A stretch of DNA of 5,457 bases from Verrucomicrobiota bacterium. Its GTDB lineage: Bacteria > Verrucomicrobiota > Kiritimatiellia > UBA8416 > JAIOPI01. Shown here piece after piece: positions 1 through 3,487 of the stretch; position 1 is the stretch's first letter, and the number at the start of each line of letters is the position of its first letter. Where the stretch lies: positions 1 through 5,457 of the forward strand of contig JAQCIA010000168.1 in the NCBI GenBank assembly GCA_027620105.1, read 5' to 3'. Made by a program: the position numbers and the translations under genes. The notes beneath the pieces are model-generated. The model was given only the letters and a program-made list of their open reading frames with translations. It had not been told where the DNA came from and did no database searches.

Positions 1-145
1 GCTCCAGCTCGCGGGCCACATCGTTGAAAGCCGGCACCACCACATCCGCGACAAACCGCCCCAGTTCGGAGCCTCGCGCATCTACCTTCTGTGATTCGGA
101 GCGGTCATTCAACAGGCCGCCCAATTCTGATCGCCAGTCCGACAT
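1..145 (-). CDS. Hypothetical protein, N-terminal 48 residues (gene runs off the left edge)
   Basis: An open frame read leftward from an ATG at 145-143 stays open to the window edge (48 complete codons). The start is well supported: AAGGAG lies at 157-152, 6 bases before the ATG, the strongest Shine-Dalgarno in the window. The peptide begins MSDWRSELGGLLND and continues charged and soluble, with a hydrophobic/aromatic stretch FVADVVVPAFNDVARELE around residues 31-48 that looks helical. No signal peptide or membrane segment is visible. I do not recognise the family. The general look (short charged start, then an '...VVVPAF..V..EL' helix) recalls small uncharacterised cytosolic proteins, but no function is assigned. 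It follows the receiver-kinase gene in the same direction after a 98-base gap that holds a possible promoter of its own, so it may or may not share its transcript. Existence of the gene is likely; its product is unknown. Confidence 0.65.
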   Translation of the reverse strand, partial: MSDWRSELGGLLNDRSESQKVDARGSELGRFVADVVVPAFNDVARELE

Positions 146-151
146 CTCACG

Positions 152-157
152 CTCCTT
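152..157 (-). promoter_or_regulatory. Ribosome binding site of the left-edge gene
   Basis: AAGGAG on the minus strand, 6 bases before the ATG at 145. It is the main evidence that the short partial frame at the left edge is a real gene start. Confidence 0.65.
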
Positions 158-189
158 CACATGCCCAACGCCATCGCCGTTTATCACGC

Positions 190-219
190 ACGATAGCAGG
201 GCTAAGACGGCACTCGCAA
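190..219 (-). promoter_or_regulatory. Possible sigma-70-type promoter for the left-edge gene
   Basis: On the minus strand TTGCGA (219-214) and TATCGT (195-190) are separated by 18 bases. The -10 is preceded by TG one base upstream (TGC-TATCGT), an extended -10 arrangement. It lies between the kinase stop codon and the start of the left-edge gene and would start transcription about 35-40 bases before the ATG. The -10 matches the consensus only partly, and such pairs occur by chance, so this is a candidate only. Confidence 0.3.
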
Positions 220-243
220 GCCGTGAGGCGGACCCGGTCCCAT

Positions 244-1407
244 TCAGTCGGCGGCGGGTGCTGTGGTGATCGGCAGCAGGATGCTCACGGAGGTGCCCTG
301 ACCGATGGTGCTCTTCACCTCAATAAACCCACTGTGCTCTTCCACGATCCGCTTGGCGATCACCGTGCCCAGCCCCGTGCCCTTGCCTTTCGGCTTCGTG
401 GTGAAGTAGGGCTCAAAGATGCGCGCCAGCACATCCGGTGGCATCCCGCAGCCATTGTCCGACACGCGGAATTCAATGGCGGCGTCCCGCCGATGGCAGG
501 CCAGCACAATATTTCCGTGACCGCGATCCACCGCATCGATCGCATTGGAGATGATGTTGTGAATGGCGCGCACCAACTGCGCGCGGCTGCCCAAGACCAC
601 GGCGCCACCATCATCGACCTGATATTCGATTTCGACGTCCACGGCCGAAACCAGCGGCTCCACGCTCATGACCAGATCGTCAATGATGTGGGCAACCGCG
701 ATGGGCTTCAACTGGCTGAGTTCCGCCCCATCGGCCTGCTGCCACATCTGGATCAACTCATGACACCGGCGCATATTCTTTTCAATGACCTCGAGGTAGT
801 CCGCGGCTTCCCCCAGCTGTTCACCAAACATGCCCTGGGACTTCACCAATTGTTGGTCCAAAAGGTTAATGTACCCCATCACAATCATCAGCGGATTGCG
901 CAGATCATGCACGAACTCCGCCGAAGACTGTCCCAGTGTGGCCAACCGGTCCTTTGTCGCCAGGTCTTCGGTCAGCTTGCTATTCATGTCCTGCAGTTCG
1001 CGCAGCATGCGCACGCGTTTGTGCTCCATCCGCGAACGCAGCGTGAAGCGGCTGACCATGTTCAGCATTTCCGTGGTGTCAAAAGGCTTGCTGATATAGT
1101 CGTTGGCGCCCAGGCGCAGGGCCTCCTGTGCGGTCTCGAGCGCCCCAAACCCCGTCAGCATGACCACAGACGTCAGCGCATCGATGGCCCGCAGTTCGCG
1201 CAGCCCCTGAATGCCCGTCTTGCCCGGCATGCGGATATCCATGATCACCAGATCGGGATGCTCGCGCTTGAGGATATCCAACCCGCTGTCCACGTTGTCC
1301 GCGCAGATCACGGCATATTCGTCTTTCAACAGAAAGCGCAGGCTCTCCCGGGGCCCGCGCTCATCATCCACAACCAGTACGACACGTTTATCGGCAATGG
1401 CTATCAT
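244..1407 (-). CDS. Soluble receiver-histidine kinase (REC-HisKA-HATPase_c)
   Basis: A 387-residue cytosolic signalling protein with the receiver in front of the kinase. Residues 7-120 form a receiver domain: acidic pair D14/D15, phospho-acceptor D57 in 'VIMDIRMPG', T85 in 'VVMLTGFG' and K107 in 'ANDYISKPF', so all phosphorylation residues are present. A charged linker (about 122-155, probably a signalling coiled coil) leads to a HisKA domain with H167 in 'EFVHDLRNPL'. The ATPase domain shows an N-box 'HNIISNAIDAV' (283-293), G1 'DNGCGMP' (317-323), F-box 'IFEPYFTTK' (330-338) and G2 'GKGTGLG' (341-347). There is no membrane segment, so it must be reached by another protein: its receiver may take phosphate from a membrane kinase, or it may be an intermediate in a phosphorelay. 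The start at 1407 is chosen because GGGGAG lies 7 bases upstream and homologous receivers begin here. The frame is open to 1542, but the extra 45 residues look non-coding. It lies 144 bases downstream of the FadL-like gene on the same strand. Confidence 0.93.
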   Translation of the reverse strand: MIAIADKRVVLVVDDERGPRESLRFLLKDEYAVICADNVDSGLDILKREHPDLVIMDIRMPGKTGIQGLRELRAIDALTSVVMLTGFGALETAQEALRLGANDYISKPFDTTEMLNMVSRFTLRSRMEHKRVRMLRELQDMNSKLTEDLATKDRLATLGQSSAEFVHDLRNPLMIVMGYINLLDQQLVKSQGMFGEQLGEAADYLEVIEKNMRRCHELIQMWQQADGAELSQLKPIAVAHIIDDLVMSVEPLVSAVDVEIEYQVDDGGAVVLGSRAQLVRAIHNIISNAIDAVDRGHGNIVLACHRRDAAIEFRVSDNGCGMPPDVLARIFEPYFTTKPKGKGTGLGTVIAKRIVEEHSGFIEVKSTIGQGTSVSILLPITTAPAAD

Positions 1408-1551
1408 GGGTTTGCTCCCCGGGTCCCGCACGGGTTGTGCGGCCCCTGTTCCTAAATGATCGGCTGCGTGTTCGTGCATGTGCGTTTGTCCGACTCCCTG
1501 ATGCGCCCGAATCGGCGCCGCGCGCGCCACACACAACCCCACAATTGGCTA
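1408..1551 (-). other. Intergenic spacer with two GC-rich inverted repeats
   Basis: The 144 bases between the FadL-like stop and the receiver-kinase start hold two potential RNA hairpins. One is a perfect 6-bp stem, CCGCAC / GTGCGG with a 5-base loop (1426-1442), just upstream of the kinase Shine-Dalgarno. The other is an imperfect stem around 1503-1518 (GCGCCGA...TCGGGCGC, one bulged base). Neither is followed by a run of U in the leftward transcript, so they are not convincing intrinsic terminators. They could stabilise or partly attenuate an mRNA running from the FadL-like gene into the kinase gene. I see no good promoter here. Confidence 0.3.
1415..1420 (-). promoter_or_regulatory. Ribosome binding site that fixes the receiver-kinase start
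   Basis: GGGGAG on the minus strand, 7 bases before the ATG at 1407. It decides for the 387-residue form over longer in-frame starts up to 1542, where the added residues have no domain character. Confidence 0.6.
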
Positions 1552-1977
1552 TTAGAAATTTCGACCGTAAGCAATCGACAACAGGTGCTGATCGATCTCG
1601 TCGGTCCCGTTCACCGGGTTCTCCGGCGTATCGATTTGCCGGTCGTCCTGAATGTTGTAGGCATACGCCACATCGAGGCGTTGATCACCCTTCGCGTATC
1701 CGGCACCGATGCCCAGAACATGCTTGTCGCTCTCTGCCAGGGTTGCCGACGCCATGGCGCTGGAAACCTTGAGGTCAGCCAAGTTTGCGGGATTGTGCGT
1801 CGCGGCGGTGAGGTCATTTACCTCTGTCAAATGCACACCACCCCGCCCCAGAACTGCCGCACCTTCCGGCGGATTGCGGAAACCGTCCGCCAGCGTCGTC
1901 CCGACGGTGCCTGACACACAGACCAGCATGCACAAGACTGCGCGTTTCGAATGCGATCCTCTATTTGTCCTACTCAT
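1552..1977 (-). CDS. Internally deleted OmpP1/FadL-family outer-membrane protein (141 aa, in frame)
   Basis: FadL-family proteins are 14-stranded outer-membrane barrels, usually 400 residues or more, that pass long-chain fatty acids or other hydrophobic compounds. This product has only the two ends of such a protein. Residues 1-30 are a signal peptide (basic SKR, hydrophobic core, 'TTLA' before the cut), giving a mature start 'DGFRNPPEGAAVLGRGG' and then 'EVNDLTAATHNPANLADL', the typical FadL N-terminal plug region. At about residues 70-82 it passes directly to 'ESDKHVLGIGAGYAKGDQRLDVAYAY', typical of the last strands, and ends '..LLSIAYGRNF' with the C-terminal Phe used in barrel assembly. 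Roughly 250-300 middle residues are missing, yet no stop or frameshift appears. About 111 mature residues cannot form a full barrel, so it is probably a decayed gene, although an unusual small protein is not excluded. GGAG at 1987-1984 is 6 bases from the second ATG (1977) and only 3 from the first (1980), so 1977 is preferred. Confidence 0.7.
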   Translation of the reverse strand: MSRTNRGSHSKRAVLCMLVCVSGTVGTTLADGFRNPPEGAAVLGRGGVHLTEVNDLTAATHNPANLADLKVSSAMASATLAESDKHVLGIGAGYAKGDQRLDVAYAYNIQDDRQIDTPENPVNGTDEIDQHLLSIAYGRNF

Positions 1978-1983
1978 CATTTT

Positions 1984-1987
1984 CTCC
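1984..1987 (-). promoter_or_regulatory. Ribosome binding site choosing between two adjacent ATGs
   Basis: GGAG on the minus strand precedes ATGATG. Spacing is 3 bases to the ATG at 1980 and 6 bases to the ATG at 1977. The second is the better start; the protein differs by one Met only. Confidence 0.5.
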
Positions 1988-2057
1988 GTAATCGGTCGTT
2001 CAGACTCACTTCCCTCAAATCAGCCATACAATAGATATCCGCGGTGCGTCGCCTTCA

Positions 2058-2074
2058 TAGCAGACCACGTGCCA
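2058..2074 (-). promoter_or_regulatory. Candidate sigma-54 (-24/-12) promoter for the FadL-like gene
   Basis: Read leftward, the site is TGGCACG-TGGT-CTGCT. The published sigma-54 consensus is TGGCACG-N4-TTGCW, so the -24 block is a perfect 7 of 7, the -12 block has one change (C for the first T), and the invariant GG-N10-GC spacing is exact (GG at 2073-2072, GC at 2061-2060). Transcription would begin near 2048, leaving about a 70-base leader before the ATG at 1977. Sigma-54 promoters need an ATP-driven enhancer-binding protein (NtrC class) bound upstream. The three inverted repeats at 2116-2183 lie at a suitable distance. I saw no better sigma-70 pair facing left. Confidence 0.5.
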
Positions 2075-2109
2075 TGCCCTAAAATTCCAACGTATTGCGG
2101 ATAATTGGA

Positions 2110-2137
2110 TTGACTGTACATATATGTAGTGTAGAAA
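2110..2137 (+). promoter_or_regulatory. Candidate sigma-70-type promoter for the ketosynthase-kinase operon
   Basis: TTGACT (2110-2115, 5 of 6 to the -35 consensus) and TAGAAA (2132-2137, 4 of 6 to the -10) are separated by 16 bases. They lie in the AT-rich part of the divergent intergenic region and point at the ketosynthase. The start of transcription would be near 2144, giving a leader of about 100 bases. The spacer is filled by the first copy of the 14-bp inverted repeat, a classic place for a repressor to block RNA polymerase. Confidence 0.45.
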
Positions 2138-2183
2138 TGTGTTCATAAATGTACGGCGACTTTGTGGGTGTTCATAGATGAAC
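2116..2183. repeat. Three copies of a 14-bp inverted repeat (operator or enhancer array)
   Basis: Copies: GTACATATATGTAG (2116-2129), GTTCATAAATGTAC (2141-2154), GTTCATAGATGAAC (2170-2183). Ten of 14 positions are the same in all three, and the shared form GTWCAT-AD-ATGWAS is itself a two-fold palindrome. Copy 3 has perfect 6-bp arms around AG; copies 1 and 2 each have one arm mismatch. Start-to-start distances are 25 and 29 bp. The symmetry and repetition suggest binding sites for a dimeric DNA-binding protein. Copy 1 lies between the putative -35 and -10 of the rightward promoter, and copies 2-3 fall around and after its start. Seen from the leftward sigma-54-like promoter, the array lies about 68-135 bp upstream, usual for enhancer sites. 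No regulator gene is in the window, so the protein that binds is unknown. Confidence 0.6.
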
Positions 2184-2242
2184 ATCGGCTTGGCTCCGAC
2201 GGGCGCTAAGCTTTCGGCTGACCGCATTTCACAAAGCCAGGT

Positions 2243-3487
2243 ATGCGTAGCAAGCAACGGGTAGTGATTACAGGATTGGGGACGATCGCTGCCAACGGCA
2301 TCGGGCCGGATGCCTATTGGGACACGCTGGTCAAAGGCCAGAGCGGCATCGGCTACATCACCCTCTTCGATGCACGCGACTATCCGATCCGCGTCGCCGG
2401 CGAGGTGAAAGGGTTCAACCTCCACGACATCGTCAGTTCGGTCGTGACCACATGGCGCATGGCACGGCACACACAGTTCGCAGTCGCAGCCGCGCACATG
2501 GCGCTCGACATGGCGCGCCTGGACCTGCGGGCGGTCGCGCGCCGGTCGCCACTGGCGATTATCGTGGGTGTCAGTACCAGCGCCTTCGACGTCATCGAGC
2601 GCGGGCAGGAACGCATGCACGAGGGTGGTCCACAACGGGTGAGCGCCTATTTCGTGGAAGCGTCGCAACCGCACGGGATGGCCACCATGCTGGCGCGAAC
2701 GCTCGGCGTCCAGGCGCGCTGCCAGACCATCTCCAGCGCCTGCGCATCCGGCATGGAGGCCATTGCAAGTGCGGCGGCGCTGATCCGCACCGGCAAGTTC
2801 GAAGTGGTCATCACCGGCGGTGCCGATGCCACCGTCACGCCATTGGCCATCGCCAGTTTCACGACCGCCGGCATGCTCCCCTCATCCAACGGTGACCCCA
2901 CATCCGCCAGCCGCCCCTTTGACCTGGGGCGGTGTGGCGGCGTCGTGGGCGAGGGCAGTGCCATGTTCGTGCTCGAGAGCCTCTCCCACGCCCTGGCCCG
3001 TGGTGCCGAACCGCTGCTCGAGCTGCATGGCTACGGCAGCATGATCGACGAACCCGGAACGCGCCCCGCTTCCGGTCTCGCCTACACCATGGAAGCCGCC
3101 CTGGCCAATTCCGCCCGCCATCCCGACGAAATCGAATACATCTGCGCGCATGGCCCCAGCGACAAAGTGCAGGACGAAGTCGAGACGGACGCGATCAAGT
3201 CCGTGTTGGGCAAGCATGCGCGTGACATTCCAATCAGTTCCATCAAGGGCGTGATCGGCAATCCGCTCGCCGCCTGCGGCCCCCTTGCGCTCGCCACCTG
3301 CGCCCTGGCCGTGCGTCACCAGACAATCCCACCCACCGCCAACTACAGCGTTCCCGATCCGAAATGCGATCTGGACTACGTTCCCATAAACGGGCGCCCC
3401 TACCCGTTGCGCCTCGCGCTCATCAATGTGCATGGAATGGGCGGCATGAACGGCAGCATGCTGGTGGAGGCATTCACGGGCGCATGA
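2243..3487 (+). CDS. FabF-like beta-ketoacyl-ACP synthase family protein with an altered active site
   Basis: A 414-residue condensing enzyme of the KAS I/II (FabB/FabF) thiolase-fold family, nearly the length of E. coli FabF. Such enzymes join an acyl group held on Cys to malonyl-ACP in fatty-acid or polyketide synthesis in the cytosol. The N-terminus 'RVVITGLGTIAANGIG' is typical. The nucleophile is C167 in 'SSACASG', the first catalytic His is H303 in 'CAHGPSD', and the conserved Lys is K335. The second catalytic His, normally in 'GHxxGAAG', is N340 ('SSIKGVIGNPLAACG'), giving a Cys-His-Asn set like FabH. Other departures: C231 replaces Asp in the usual 'RDG.V.GEG' loop, and the glycine loop is 'NVHGMGGMNG' (395-404) instead of 'NSFGFGGTN', so the gating Phe is Met. 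ATG 2243 is the only start in frame after the stop at 2219; its Shine-Dalgarno is weak. It may make a special lipid or polyketide rather than bulk fatty acid. It overlaps the next gene by 4 bases. Confidence 0.92.
   Translation: MRSKQRVVITGLGTIAANGIGPDAYWDTLVKGQSGIGYITLFDARDYPIRVAGEVKGFNLHDIVSSVVTTWRMARHTQFAVAAAHMALDMARLDLRAVARRSPLAIIVGVSTSAFDVIERGQERMHEGGPQRVSAYFVEASQPHGMATMLARTLGVQARCQTISSACASGMEAIASAAALIRTGKFEVVITGGADATVTPLAIASFTTAGMLPSSNGDPTSASRPFDLGRCGGVVGEGSAMFVLESLSHALARGAEPLLELHGYGSMIDEPGTRPASGLAYTMEAALANSARHPDEIEYICAHGPSDKVQDEVETDAIKSVLGKHARDIPISSIKGVIGNPLAACGPLALATCALAVRHQTIPPTANYSVPDPKCDLDYVPINGRPYPLRLALINVHGMGGMNGSMLVEAFTGA

Noticed and set aside
227..242. Second possible sigma-54 site on the minus strand (TGGGACC...GC with GG-N10-GC spacing)
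   Set aside because: Only the GG/GC positions fit; the -12 block lacks the T residues and the -24 block has several changes. It also touches the kinase stop codon.
91..1455. Long plus-strand open frame (454 codons) opposite the receiver-kinase
   Set aside because: It is the antisense shadow of a clear REC-HisKA-HATPase gene. Its protein is rich in His, Arg and Gln without domain motifs, as expected from reading a GC-rich gene backwards.
1503..1518. Inverted repeat considered as a terminator after the FadL-like gene
   Set aside because: The stem has a bulge and no U-run follows in the leftward transcript, so an intrinsic terminator is not supported.
1408..1542. 45-residue N-terminal extension of the receiver-kinase
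   Set aside because: The extra residues look like translated spacer, and a good Shine-Dalgarno sits 7 bases before the ATG at 1407, where receiver domains normally start.
1456..1914. Plus-strand open frame of 152 codons opposite the FadL-like gene
   Set aside because: The minus strand has a signal peptide, FadL motifs and a ribosome site; the plus strand has none of these.
2015..2674. Minus-strand open frame of 219 codons across the divergent intergenic region and the start of the ketosynthase
   Set aside because: It is antisense to conserved ketosynthase sequence, shows no family motif and would cover the promoter and operator region.
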